Position numbers and translations under genes: made by a program. A stretch of DNA of 64,000 bases from Peribacillus kribbensis DSM 17871 (GTDB lineage Bacteria > Bacillota > Bacilli > Bacillales > DSM-1321), in assembly GCF_000430765.1 (NCBI RefSeq), contig NZ_AUMQ01000030.1, positions 124,001-188,000 on the forward strand, given 5' to 3'. Below are positions 1 to 8,224 of this stretch, piece after piece; position 1 is the first letter of the stretch, and every line of letters begins with the position of its first letter. The notes under the pieces are model-generated. The model was not told the DNA's origin and searched no databases. It worked only from the letters and a program-made list of their open reading frames with translations.

Positions 1-90
1 GCTTTCCGCGGGGCGGGCGGTGAGCCTCCTCAAGCCTGCGCCTGCGGGGTCTCACCTGTCCCCCTAATCCCGCATAGAAAAGCGGAAAGC
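1..90. repeat. Palindromic intergenic repeat element (probably dispersed)
   Basis: The two ends are inverted copies: GCTTTCCGC at 1-9 and GCGGAAAGC at 82-90. Inside them GTGAG (21-25) can pair with CTCAC (51-55), so the whole segment can fold into one long imperfect hairpin. It has a higher G+C content than its surroundings and no open frame. GC-rich palindromes with GCGGAAAGC-type ends are, as I recall, common between genes in bacilli. Only one copy is visible here, apart from a faintly similar stretch near 3256-3295. The left end may continue outside the window. Confidence 0.55.
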
Positions 91-189
91 GGTGCCTGCT
101 AAATATGACAATATTAAGGGCTCAATGTTCATCTATATTAAAATAAGCAGTGAACCTCTTGGCAGGCAGAGACCCGATAAAGAAGACAG

Positions 190-355
190 AAGCTTAGTCG
201 CACTTATGCTTTAGTGCAAGCATAAGACGAGCCGGCTGTGGGGAGTGTTTTTCTTCCCATAGACGGATTGGCTTATGACTAGAGGGGCTAAAGCCTTGGA
301 GCTGGATCAGGAGCCTCGCACCTTCCGCTCCAATCAACCTGTTTTTTTACAAAAG
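190..355 (+). ncRNA. Candidate structured RNA or folded intergenic element
   Basis: This segment folds well on paper. TAGTC (195-199) pairs with GACTA (277-281), closing a junction. Inside are a perfect 9-bp hairpin, CTTATGCTT (203-211) with AAGCATAAG (218-226), and a second arm, AGCC (230-233) with GGCT (270-273), capped by TGGGGA (239-244) with TTCCCA (254-259). A third hairpin, TTGGAG (297-302) with CTCCAA (328-333), is followed by a run of seven T at 342-348, which resembles an intrinsic terminator. No plausible reading frame covers it. I do not recognise it as a known riboswitch. It could be a small RNA, a leader upstream of yhaX, or a mobile palindromic element. Confidence 0.35.
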
Positions 356-495
356 GAAGCTTCGTTCAAGATCCGCCTTCCTCTCCATCAATCTGGATGA
401 ATGCAGAAAACCTTCCCCGGGATACAGGAGGAAGTTCTACCGCAAGGAATTTCTTCATAAAAATTTATTAGACACAACAGATGGGGGAGATCATC

Positions 496-1368
496 ATGGT
501 GTATCGCATGTTAGCCGTTAACATAGATGGAACACTGCTTCATTCTAATGGACGCCTTCATAAGGTGACCAGGGAGGCAGTGGAATATGTACATCAGAAG
601 GGTGTCTATGTAACGTTAGTCACATCCCGGAACTTTGCTTCGGCTAAAAAGGTGGCTAAAGGATTGAAGGTTAAGCCGCTGCTCGTGGCCCATCAGGGAG
701 CTTATGTAGGAACGCCGGATAAACCAATCCTTCTTAAAAGAATATCCGAGGAAGTTACCTTGGAGCTTGTTAAAATGCTTGAAGCTTCTTCCAGTCAAAT
801 CAGGCTGTATCACGAGAAATATATGGTCGGAAACAGGGTGAACCTGCCTGAAAATTTAATTGGCCGTTCGACCTTTTCTAAAAACGAGCCTTATTTTTAT
901 TCACATCAATATGTAGATGTATTAAGCGAAACCCTTGAATCCCACCCGGCAGCCCCTCCTAAAATCGATGTGGTCTGTGACAGAGCCAAGGTGGCCGAGG
1001 ACTTGATGGCAGCGATTGAAGGCATGTATCATGAAGTGGATACTGTCAAAATTCAGGAAAACAAATTTTCAGTGGTCCCAGCAGGAATTTCGAAATGGAA
1101 TGGCATTGCCTATCTTGCGGAATACCTTGGGATCAGGAAGAATGAAATAGCAGTCATTGGGGACGCAGAGGATGACATCGAAATGATTGAACGGGCCGGC
1201 CTTGGAGTGGCAATGGGGAATGCGCCGGCAAAAGTGAAGGAAGCCGCAGCATGGGCTACGAGGACCAATGACCAGCTGGGTGTTGCCTATACGCTGAAAG
1301 AAGTTTTCCGGAAACAGCAGAATATTGAACCGGCAGCAGAAACAAGCAAGATTATGCTGAAAAAATGA
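496..1368 (+). CDS. yhaX: HAD-superfamily Cof-like protein YhaX
   Basis: A 290-residue protein of the Cof/YidA type of HAD hydrolases, which act on small phosphorylated metabolites in the cytoplasm. Motif I reads VNIDGTLL (residues 8-15). The final motif, GDAEDDIEMIERAG, near residue 222 is intact, and a C2 cap lies between them. The usual nucleophilic Asp of the first motif is Asn9 here, so normal phosphatase chemistry is doubtful. The ATG at 496 is chosen because GGGGGAG sits 7 bases before it; an in-frame ATG at 481 overlaps that ribosome binding site. Position before hemZ matches B. subtilis yhaX. A long hairpin terminator follows. Confidence 0.85.
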   Translation: MVYRMLAVNIDGTLLHSNGRLHKVTREAVEYVHQKGVYVTLVTSRNFASAKKVAKGLKVKPLLVAHQGAYVGTPDKPILLKRISEEVTLELVKMLEASSSQIRLYHEKYMVGNRVNLPENLIGRSTFSKNEPYFYSHQYVDVLSETLESHPAAPPKIDVVCDRAKVAEDLMAAIEGMYHEVDTVKIQENKFSVVPAGISKWNGIAYLAEYLGIRKNEIAVIGDAEDDIEMIERAGLGVAMGNAPAKVKEAAAWATRTNDQLGVAYTLKEVFRKQQNIEPAAETSKIMLKK

Positions 1369-1388
1369 CTTATATAAAAATAAGCGAA

Positions 1389-1469
1389 AAGGCTGCCATA
1401 TCACTGTGATCTCCCGGAACTGTACTGCCCGGAGGATCAGAGATGGAGGCAGCCTTCGATTTTTCTTTT
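1389..1469 (+). terminator. Rho-independent terminator after yhaX
   Basis: AAGGCTGCC (1389-1397) pairs with GGCAGCCTT (1448-1456), extended by inner pairing around CTCCCGG and CCGGAGG, then a T-rich tail. The stem is unusually long (about 25 bp with bulges). Confidence 0.7.
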
Positions 1470-1485
1470 GGCAGAAAGGGGAATC

Positions 1486-1572
1486 ATGGTCAAAATCCAC
1501 CTGGAGGTTGACCTGGAAAATGCATTTATGTACACTTATTACAGCCTTTGGCAGGGGTTTTTTCTCTTATGA
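1486..1572 (+). CDS. Possible 28-residue leader peptide before hemZ
   Basis: An ATG at 1486 is preceded by AAAGGGG at a normal spacing and opens a 28-codon frame ending in TGA at 1570-1572, about 50 bases before the hemZ start. The peptide is acidic and aromatic in composition (EVDLENAFMYTYYSLWQGF). It matches nothing I know. It could be a translated leader of hemZ, a small protein, or chance. The ribosome binding site is the only positive evidence. Confidence 0.3.
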   Translation: MVKIHLEVDLENAFMYTYYSLWQGFFLL

Positions 1573-1624
1573 AAACATGTGCAGAAGAATACCCTGGGCA
1601 ATTCCTATAGATCAGGTGATTAAT

Positions 1625-3130
1625 GTGCAAATTCATATAAAAGGTATTGAAGATGAAAGGCTGATCAGGCCGCTTACCAATATCACGAATTTATTTTTTG
1701 AAGAATCTTCCCTTTCTTTTACTGCAAGGGAGGAGGACCGCTTTACAGTTGATTTTACCATCAAGACAGACGATGTTATATCTGCTGAAGCTGTCCTGAC
1801 CAGCCTGGAAGAGAGCAGGCAGTGGACCTCCTTTATTGAGCAGGAAGCTCTACCGGAAAATGAACTCCACAAACAGATTAAAGAAGCTGTATCAAAAGCC
1901 TATCTCCAAGTGCTCCAGGAAGAGGAGGGGATCATCCAGAAATGGGGGATCCTGACTGGAATCCGGCCGACAAAGCTCCTTCATAAGAAAATGAGAGAAG
2001 GAGGCGGCATCGAAGAGATGCACAAGTTTCTGCAGGACCAATATTTCATCTCTCCAGAAAAGATCCAGCTGATGCAGAAAATTGTGGATACTCAGCTGAA
2101 GGCCGTGCCGGATTTATACAGTCTTGGAAAAGAGGTCAGCATTTATATCGGCATCCCATTCTGTCCTACGAAATGCGCGTACTGCACATTCCCGGCATAT
2201 GCCATCAACGGACGCCAGGGGTCTGTGGATTCCTTTTTGGGCGGCCTCCATTATGAAATGAAGGCAATGGGAAAATGGCTGAAGGAAAATGGGATCCGCA
2301 TCACTACTGTATACTTCGGTGGAGGGACTCCAACGAGCATAACAGCGGAAGAAATGGATATGCTTTATGAGGAAATGTACGAGTCTTTTCCTGATGTGAA
2401 AAATATCAGGGAAATTACGGTTGAAGCCGGACGGCCAGATACGATTACACCAGAAAAGCTGGAAGTCCTTACTAAATGGAATATCGATCGGATCAGTATC
2501 AATCCTCAATCTTATATCCCGCAGACATTGAAAGCCATCGGCAGGCATCATACGGTAGAAGAAACCATTGAAAAATTCAAGCTGGCCAGAGAAATGGAAA
2601 TGAAAAACATCAACATGGACCTCATCATAGGGCTTCCCGGAGAAGGAACCAAGGAATTCCAATATACACTCGATGAGACAGAAAAGCTGATGCCGGAGTC
2701 TCTTACCGTCCATACGCTATCCTTTAAGCGTGCTTCGGAGATGACCCGCAATAAGCAAAAATATCAGGTGGCCGGACGGACAGAAGCAGAGGAAATGATG
2801 AAGATGGCAGAGAATTGGACAGCCTCCCACGGCTATACTCCTTATTATCTGTACAGGCAGAAAAATATCCTCGGAAACCTCGAGAATGTCGGCTATTCCA
2901 TGCCTGGCCAGGAAAGCATCTATAATATCATGATCATGGAAGAAATGCAGACCATCATCGGGATCGGCTGCGGGGCGGCGAGTAAGTTCATCCACCCTGA
3001 AACGGGGAAGATCACGCAGTTTGCCAATCCAAAAGACCCGAAGTCCTATAACGACAGCTTTGAAAAATATACAGCGGACAAGATCAGATTATTGGAAGAA
3101 ACCTTCTCTATTACTAACACACTCATTTAA
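1625..3130 (+). CDS. hemZ: Radical SAM coproporphyrinogen III dehydrogenase-like protein HemZ
   Basis: A 501-residue radical SAM protein of the HemN/HemZ family, named for the oxygen-independent oxidative decarboxylation of coproporphyrinogen III. The [4Fe-4S]-SAM motif CPTKCAYC lies in GIPFCPTKCAYCTFPAYA near residues 177-194; GGGTP follows near 240, and the HemN-like C-terminal part holds LYRQKNILGNLENVGY. Start choice: GTG at 1625 with AGGTGA five bases before it gives exactly the length of B. subtilis HemZ. An upstream in-frame ATG at 1406 lies inside the yhaX terminator and is rejected. HemZ-type proteins are related to HemW, so the exact substrate remains open. Monocistronic, followed by its own terminator. 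Confidence 0.9.
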   Translation: MQIHIKGIEDERLIRPLTNITNLFFEESSLSFTAREEDRFTVDFTIKTDDVISAEAVLTSLEESRQWTSFIEQEALPENELHKQIKEAVSKAYLQVLQEEEGIIQKWGILTGIRPTKLLHKKMREGGGIEEMHKFLQDQYFISPEKIQLMQKIVDTQLKAVPDLYSLGKEVSIYIGIPFCPTKCAYCTFPAYAINGRQGSVDSFLGGLHYEMKAMGKWLKENGIRITTVYFGGGTPTSITAEEMDMLYEEMYESFPDVKNIREITVEAGRPDTITPEKLEVLTKWNIDRISINPQSYIPQTLKAIGRHHTVEETIEKFKLAREMEMKNINMDLIIGLPGEGTKEFQYTLDETEKLMPESLTVHTLSFKRASEMTRNKQKYQVAGRTEAEEMMKMAENWTASHGYTPYYLYRQKNILGNLENVGYSMPGQESIYNIMIMEEMQTIIGIGCGAASKFIHPETGKITQFANPKDPKSYNDSFEKYTADKIRLLEETFSITNTLI

Positions 3131-3148
3131 AAAACGTCAGAGCCTTTC

Positions 3149-3200
3149 AGACTTTTAGACATGCCCGGCAGGAATCGGGTTTGTCTATAGTCTTTTTTTG
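3149..3200 (+). terminator. Rho-independent terminator after hemZ
   Basis: TAGACATGCCCG pairs with CGGGTTTGTCTA, with outer AGACT/AGTCT pairs, followed by seven T. Confidence 0.85.
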
Positions 3201-3413
3201 GCTTTTTTCTAAAAAAATGCTGCTTTCTAGGATGATTCCATTATAAAAACAGGTGATTGAAGCGGAAGGTGGAGACTCCTCGATTCCTCTCCAAAGCAGT
3301 AAGTTTGCGAATTTTTAAAATATGACAAATTTCTTAACTTTTTGGAATACTTTCATTGAATCGAAGAATGAGGTGTATAATTGAGATATAAATGCATAAA
3401 GGAGGCTTCAATT

Positions 3414-4208
3414 TTGGAAGCGGATACAGTATCAAAGCAGGAATTAGTGACAGTTTCTTATTCAGGGAGACTGGCAGTAATCGAGCTGAACCGGCCCGAT
3501 TCTTTAAACGCCTTAAATTTAGATTTATTAAAAGAGCTTCTTGCCTGCCTGAAGGACATTACGGTAGATGAGAAAGTGGATATGGTTGTATTAAAGGGAA
3601 GCGGCAGAGGGTTCTGTTCAGGCGGTGATATAAAAGCCATGCTTGAACTAACAGGTGAAGAAGACTTTTTTGCAATGATGGAATGCATAAGCGAGCTTGC
3701 CGTAACCTTATATTGTATTCCGAAATTAACATTATGCGCGATCCATGGAGCTGCAGCTGGACTGGGACTGAGCATTGCGCTGGCATGTGACTATATTATT
3801 GCCGACACAAACAGTAAGATCGCCATGAATTTTATAGGAATTGGACTGATCCCGGATGGAGGAGGCCACTTCTTCCTTGAGCGCCGGATCGGTGAAGTAC
3901 ATGCAAAGGAATTGATTTGGGAAGGAAGAGTTTTAACGGCAGATGAAGCCGCTGCTAAAAGGCTCATTCATGAAACCGCGGAAAATCTCGAGGAAGCAGT
4001 TGACCGCAAGATTGGCGAATGGCGTCAAAAGCCTACCGCAGCGATGATCAAGACCAAAAAAATACTTGCAGAAAATAACCGTCCTTATCTCCTTAAAATG
4101 CTGGAGCTGGAGAAATACGGCCAGCTGAAGATGCGGCGTACAAAGGACCATCAGGAAGGCATAGAAGCATTCATACAAAAAAGGAAGCCCGTTTTCATAG
4201 GCAGGTAA
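3414..4208 (+). CDS. yhaR: Enoyl-CoA hydratase/isomerase family protein YhaR
   Basis: A 264-residue crotonase-fold protein. The oxyanion-hole segments are visible as GFCSGGDIKAML and IHGAAAGLGLSIALACD; the C-terminal RRTKDHQEGIEAFIQKRKP is the typical end of short enoyl-CoA hydratases. It probably acts on an acyl-CoA in the cytoplasm; the substrate is unknown. Start is TTG at 3414 because AAAGGAGG ends eight bases before it. A TATAAT box lies at 3376-3381. Gene order (hemZ-yhaR-yhaQ) matches B. subtilis. A hairpin terminator follows, so it is probably transcribed alone. Confidence 0.85.
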   Translation: MEADTVSKQELVTVSYSGRLAVIELNRPDSLNALNLDLLKELLACLKDITVDEKVDMVVLKGSGRGFCSGGDIKAMLELTGEEDFFAMMECISELAVTLYCIPKLTLCAIHGAAAGLGLSIALACDYIIADTNSKIAMNFIGIGLIPDGGGHFFLERRIGEVHAKELIWEGRVLTADEAAAKRLIHETAENLEEAVDRKIGEWRQKPTAAMIKTKKILAENNRPYLLKMLELEKYGQLKMRRTKDHQEGIEAFIQKRKPVFIGR

Positions 4209-4212
4209 ACCC

Positions 4213-4247
4213 AAATCCGATGGCCATCCGGCACATCGGATTTTTTT
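4213..4247 (+). terminator. Rho-independent terminator after yhaR
   Basis: ATCCGATG pairs with CATCGGAT around a short loop, followed by seven T. Confidence 0.85.
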
Positions 4248-4325
4248 ATGTGTACCTTCGCATCCTCTTTCATTTTATCCGCGCTGATTTAGCAGCAGGC
4301 AAAGCATACGTCACAACCGTGTATC

Positions 4326-4511
4326 TTAACGGTGAAACAGCACAAGCTTACCCGCAGGAGAGGTACAGCGGTGTGTTTGATCGAGAAGTCCTTTTTCCTG
4401 CAGGAGCTGGGTGCCTTGAGCTTTTGCCTCCTCATCGCCGGCAGCCTGCAGAGTTTCATCCAGAAGTTTTTCTCCTGTTGCATCAAAAGCAGTCAACTTA
4501 TAAATTTTCAT
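4326..4511 (-). CDS. yhzD: YhzD-like small protein
   Basis: A 61-residue protein read on the minus strand. The C-terminus THRCTSPAGKLVLFHR and the N-terminus MKIYKLTAFDATGEKLLDE resemble the YhzD-like family of small bacillar proteins, whose function is unknown. Start is ATG at 4511 preceded by GAGGAGG six bases upstream, a strong ribosome binding site. It lies between yhaR and yhaQ, the expected position from B. subtilis. Its promoter should lie in the AT-rich stretch near 4530-4580. Soluble, no membrane segment. Confidence 0.75.
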   Translation of the reverse strand: MKIYKLTAFDATGEKLLDETLQAAGDEEAKAQGTQLLQEKGLLDQTHRCTSPAGKLVLFHR

Positions 4512-4720
4512 AAAAATCCTCCTCTTCAGACTATTTATTATTATTCTTACATACCATTAATTTAGTTGTAAAGATGAACCTTGGAAGCTGCTCCCGCTTT
4601 TTACGGTATGTCATGTATGATAATCCGGGAGTCAAATCTTTCTGAAAAATAATCCTGGTCAGAAATCCTGGATCTCGGGGTGGGTAACTCCCTCAAAAAA
4701 GAGTTAATTTCAAAGAAGCA

Positions 4721-4749
4721 TTGAAGTCATTACCATAATCTACTATTAT
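4721..4749 (+). promoter_or_regulatory. Sigma-A promoter of yhaQP
   Basis: TTGAAG (4721-4726), a 17-base spacer, then TATTAT (4744-4749), 32 bases before the yhaQ start. Confidence 0.65.
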
Positions 4750-4781
4750 CATAGGAGAATGGAAGGGAAAGGAGCAATGTA

Positions 4782-5681
4782 ATGGTCCTTGAGATTAAGA
4801 ATGTTTCCAAGGAGTTTGGGAGTTTTACAGCGGTCAATTCGCTGAGCTTCGTCATCCCTGAAAATGAGATGTTTGGTTTTTTGGGAGGCAATGGAGCGGG
4901 CAAAACGACGACCTTTCGAATGATTCTGGGGCTGCTTGAACCTACCAGGGGGGAGATCCACTGGAATGGAGAGAAAATCGATTATTCCAAGAGTTCGAAA
5001 ATCGGCTATCTCCCGGAAGAGAGGGGGCTTTATCCAAAGCTGAAGGTGAAAGATCAGATTGTCTATCTTGCCAGATTGAGAGGCATGGATAAGGCGGCGG
5101 CCCTGAGGGAGCTTGAGTACTGGCTGGATCGATTCAAGGTACCGGAATATCTCAATAAGAAAGTGGAAGAACTGTCCAAAGGGAATCAGCAGAAGATCCA
5201 GGTCATTGCAGCGATTATACATAAACCAGAGCTTTTAATTCTGGATGAACCATTCAGCGGTCTGGATCCGGTGAATGTGGAGCTCCTTAAGGACGCTGTC
5301 ATGGAATTAAAGGCAAAAGGAACGACGATTGTATTTTCAAGCCATAGAATGGAGCACGTGGAGGAGCTGTGTGAGAATCTGTGCATCATGCATAAGGGCA
5401 GCCCTGTTGTTCATGGGGCTTTAAAGGAAATCAAGCGCTCTTTCGGCAAAAAAAATCTATCGATCCATGCGGACTTTGATTTATCTTTCCTGAAGGATTT
5501 TCCAGGTGTGGTCAAGGCGAAGCCTGTGACTGAAGGTGTGATTCTCCAGATTACGGGAGAAGAGGCAGCGGAGGGCATATTAAAGGATATTGTGAAAAAG
5601 GGGTTCATCCGGAAGTTTGAAATCGAGGAGCCTTCCTTGAATGATATATTTATTGAAAAAGTGGGTGCTGCATATGAATAA
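4782..5681 (+). CDS. yhaQ: ABC transporter ATP-binding protein YhaQ (NatA-like)
   Basis: A 299-residue ABC ATPase. Walker A is GGNGAGKTT (about residues 35-43), the signature is LSKGNQQK, and Walker B with the D-loop is LLILDEPFSGLDP. About 80 residues after the nucleotide-binding domain form the accessory tail seen in NatA-type exporters. It powers the permease encoded by the next gene, whose start overlaps this stop by 8 bases. By family the pair is related to the NatAB sodium exporter; the real substrate is not shown by sequence. AAAGGAG precedes the ATG by seven bases. Confidence 0.85.
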   Translation: MVLEIKNVSKEFGSFTAVNSLSFVIPENEMFGFLGGNGAGKTTTFRMILGLLEPTRGEIHWNGEKIDYSKSSKIGYLPEERGLYPKLKVKDQIVYLARLRGMDKAAALRELEYWLDRFKVPEYLNKKVEELSKGNQQKIQVIAAIIHKPELLILDEPFSGLDPVNVELLKDAVMELKAKGTTIVFSSHRMEHVEELCENLCIMHKGSPVVHGALKEIKRSFGKKNLSIHADFDLSFLKDFPGVVKAKPVTEGVILQITGEEAAEGILKDIVKKGFIRKFEIEEPSLNDIFIEKVGAAYE

Positions 5682-6915
5682 GTTCTGGATTATCTTTTGG
5701 CATACCTACTTAACAAAGGTCAAATCTAAGTCGTTCATTATTTCGACGTTGATCATGCTGCTTTTTGCCTTGGGAGCAACTAATATCACGAAGATCATTA
5801 ATTTGTTTGAAGGGGACGACAGCAAGGATCAGGTAGCTGCAGTAACTGCGGATCCTGAACAATACCCCTTACTCCAGCAGCAGCTAAACATTTTGAAACC
5901 GGATTTTACGCTTATAAAAGCGGAAAGTGAGGAGGCAGCAAAAAAGCTGGAGCAAAAGGGCAAGATTGAAGGATATCTGCTGGTAGAATCTGATGCGGAA
6001 GGACTGCCGAAGGGTACCTATAAATCGGAAACGATTTCAGACACCAGCATCAGCTCCCAGCTTCAGTCAGCTCTTCAGCAATCAAAAAGTGTTTTGATTA
6101 CGAAGAAATTGAATCTTCAGCAAGAACAGGCTGCGGCCCTTTACAAGCCGGTTGATTTTCATGTGGTCCCTCTGAAAAAAGATGCAAAGACAGAGGAAGA
6201 GCTTAATCAGGCGAGAGGGTTTGTATACATCATCCTGTTTGTGATTTATATTTCGGTGCTGATGTATGGGAATATGATCGCAATGGAAGTGGCGCAGGAA
6301 AAAACGTCACGGGTCATGGAAATACTGGTTTCGAGCGTTTCGCCGGTTCAGCAGATGTTTGCAAAGATCCTCGGAATATCGCTGTTAAGCATAACTCAGC
6401 TGGCTTTATTCTTCCTAGTGGGCTATGCTTCTTTCAAAAAAAATCTAGAGTCGATACGTGAGACAGGCATTCCTTTCTTTAATTTTGATCAATTGCCTGT
6501 GGCCACCATATTCTACGGAATCTTGTTCGCCATTCTTGGCTATTTCCTTTATGCAACGCTCGCAGCCTTTCTTGGTTCGCTCGTCAGCAGGGTGGAGGAT
6601 CTGCAGCAGACCATCGGCCCTATGACCTGGCTGGTTGTTATCGGTTTTATGCTAGCCATGTTTGGTTTAGGAAAGCCGGATTTATCCTTTATTACCATCA
6701 TGTCTTTTATTCCCTTCTTCAGCCCTCTGCTTATGTTCCTCAGAGTGGGGATGCTGGATGTTCCTCTCTGGGAAATCATCCTGAGTATCGTGCTGCTGCT
6801 TGCCTCCATTGGAGCCCTTGCTGTATTCGGGGCGAAGGTGTATAAAGGAGGAGTCCTTTTATATAGTAAATCCAGCTCGTTTAAAGATATAAAAAAAGCA
6901 TTATCGCAAAAATAA
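5674..6915 (+). CDS. yhaP: ABC transporter permease YhaP (NatB-like)
   Basis: A 413-residue integral membrane protein of the ABC-2/NatB type. One N-terminal membrane segment (FIISTLIMLLFALGA) is followed by an extracytoplasmic domain of roughly 150 residues, then about five more segments from YIILFVIYISVLMYG to the C-terminus. It partners with YhaQ. Start is the ATG at 5674 inside the end of yhaQ (translational coupling); an in-frame ATG at 5641 would lie deeper in yhaQ and lacks a binding site. A strong terminator follows directly, closing a two-gene operon. Confidence 0.85.
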   Translation: MNKFWIIFWHTYLTKVKSKSFIISTLIMLLFALGATNITKIINLFEGDDSKDQVAAVTADPEQYPLLQQQLNILKPDFTLIKAESEEAAKKLEQKGKIEGYLLVESDAEGLPKGTYKSETISDTSISSQLQSALQQSKSVLITKKLNLQQEQAAALYKPVDFHVVPLKKDAKTEEELNQARGFVYIILFVIYISVLMYGNMIAMEVAQEKTSRVMEILVSSVSPVQQMFAKILGISLLSITQLALFFLVGYASFKKNLESIRETGIPFFNFDQLPVATIFYGILFAILGYFLYATLAAFLGSLVSRVEDLQQTIGPMTWLVVIGFMLAMFGLGKPDLSFITIMSFIPFFSPLLMFLRVGMLDVPLWEIILSIVLLLASIGALAVFGAKVYKGGVLLYSKSSSFKDIKKALSQK

Positions 6916-6959
6916 AAAGGGTCAGGCCAATTCCCCGGGAATACGGCCTGCCCCTTTTT
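6915..6959 (+). terminator. Rho-independent terminator after yhaP
   Basis: AAAAGGGTCAGGCC pairs with GGCCTGCCCCTTTT around a 16-base loop, ending in five T. Confidence 0.85.
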
Positions 6960-7015
6960 AATGTGATAAAATAATAGAAATATAGCTCACGGAACAATTG
7001 GAAGGGAGCTTTTTT

Positions 7016-8224
7016 ATGGGAGAAATCAAGTTTATACATACAGCAGATTTACATTTAGACAGTCCTTTTACTGGTATTAAAGATATCCCTGATCCTATTA
7101 TAGGCAGGCTCAGGGAAGCGGCATTCCTGGCCTTTGAGCGGATTGTAACCGCAGCGATCTCACGCCAGGTGGATTTTGTCCTGATCTCGGGCGATATTTA
7201 TGATGGTGAGAACCGGAGCATACGGGCGCAGGTCAGGTTCAGGAAGGAAATGGAACGGCTTTCTGCCCAACACATACCGGTATATGTGATCCATGGGAAT
7301 CATGATCATCTGAGCGGGAGCTGGGTCAAATTGGACTTTCCTCCTAATGTCCACATTTACAAAGGAGAACCAGAGGTGAAATTCCTTGAGACGGCTGATG
7401 GGGCCAGAGTCCAAATCTATGGCTTCAGCTATCCAGAGAGGCATGTGTTCGAGAGAATGGCAGCCCGTTATACAAAATCCGGGGGAGCCGATTTTCATAT
7501 CGCCATGCTTCATGGGAATCTTGAAGGCAGTTCAGAGCATGGAAATTACGCACCCTTTACACTGGAAGAGCTTCTTGAGAAAGACATGGACTACTGGGCG
7601 CTCGGGCATATCCATAAAAGGCAGGAGCTTTATGACTACCCTGGAATTATCTATCCTGGCAATATCCAGGGCAGGCATAAAAACGAGCAGGGAGATAAAG
7701 GCTGTTATTTAATCAAGTTGAGTGAAGGCCATATGGAACGGCATTTTATAGAAACCTCTGATATCATCTGGGAGACGGCGCAGCTTGAAGTAGACGAATT
7801 CCAGGGATTTGATGATCTGCTGGATGTATGCAGGGAGCAGGTGATGCTCGCCGGAAGACCGGGTAAGGGAGTCTTTTTGGAAATAAGGATTGAACTAAAA
7901 GCAAAGGGACTTGAGACCAGGGAAATCTCCGATGGAATATTGGAAATCCTCCAGGAGGAGTATTTGGATGATGATTTTGTATGGGTGCATTCTCTTAAGA
8001 TCCAAACCCGGGAAACAGCTGTCTATGAGGAGTCCAACCCTTTTATACAGGAACTGCTGAGCATTTCTAAAGGGGAGGCCTTCGAAATGGAGGCGGCCGC
8101 CGCTGCTCTCTTTAAGCACCCGCAGGCTAGGAAGTATCTTGATCTTGACAACATGGCTGCGGACGAAATACTGGACCGTTCCACACGATTAGTACTGGAG
8201 CTGCTGAATGGAGGCGCGAAATGA
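7016..8224 (+). CDS. yhaO: DNA repair exonuclease, metallophosphoesterase YhaO
   Basis: A 402-residue calcineurin-like phosphoesterase of the Mre11/SbcD type. The metal-binding motifs appear in order: HTADLHLD, SGDIYDGE, HGNHDHL, MLHGNLEG and LGHIHKRQ. It should be the nuclease subunit of a complex with YhaN, as Mre11 with Rad50, acting on DNA ends. The ATG at 7016 has AAGGGAG seven bases before it; an upstream in-frame TTG at 6998 is not supported. Its stop overlaps the yhaN start (ATGA), so the two are translationally coupled. Length is close to B. subtilis YhaO. Confidence 0.88.
   Translation: MGEIKFIHTADLHLDSPFTGIKDIPDPIIGRLREAAFLAFERIVTAAISRQVDFVLISGDIYDGENRSIRAQVRFRKEMERLSAQHIPVYVIHGNHDHLSGSWVKLDFPPNVHIYKGEPEVKFLETADGARVQIYGFSYPERHVFERMAARYTKSGGADFHIAMLHGNLEGSSEHGNYAPFTLEELLEKDMDYWALGHIHKRQELYDYPGIIYPGNIQGRHKNEQGDKGCYLIKLSEGHMERHFIETSDIIWETAQLEVDEFQGFDDLLDVCREQVMLAGRPGKGVFLEIRIELKAKGLETREISDGILEILQEEYLDDDFVWVHSLKIQTRETAVYEESNPFIQELLSISKGEAFEMEAAAAALFKHPQARKYLDLDNMAADEILDRSTRLVLELLNGGAK

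Noticed and set aside
1406-1624. N-terminal extension of HemZ
   Set aside because: The extension runs through the yhaX terminator hairpin, has no binding site, and would make HemZ 73 residues too long.
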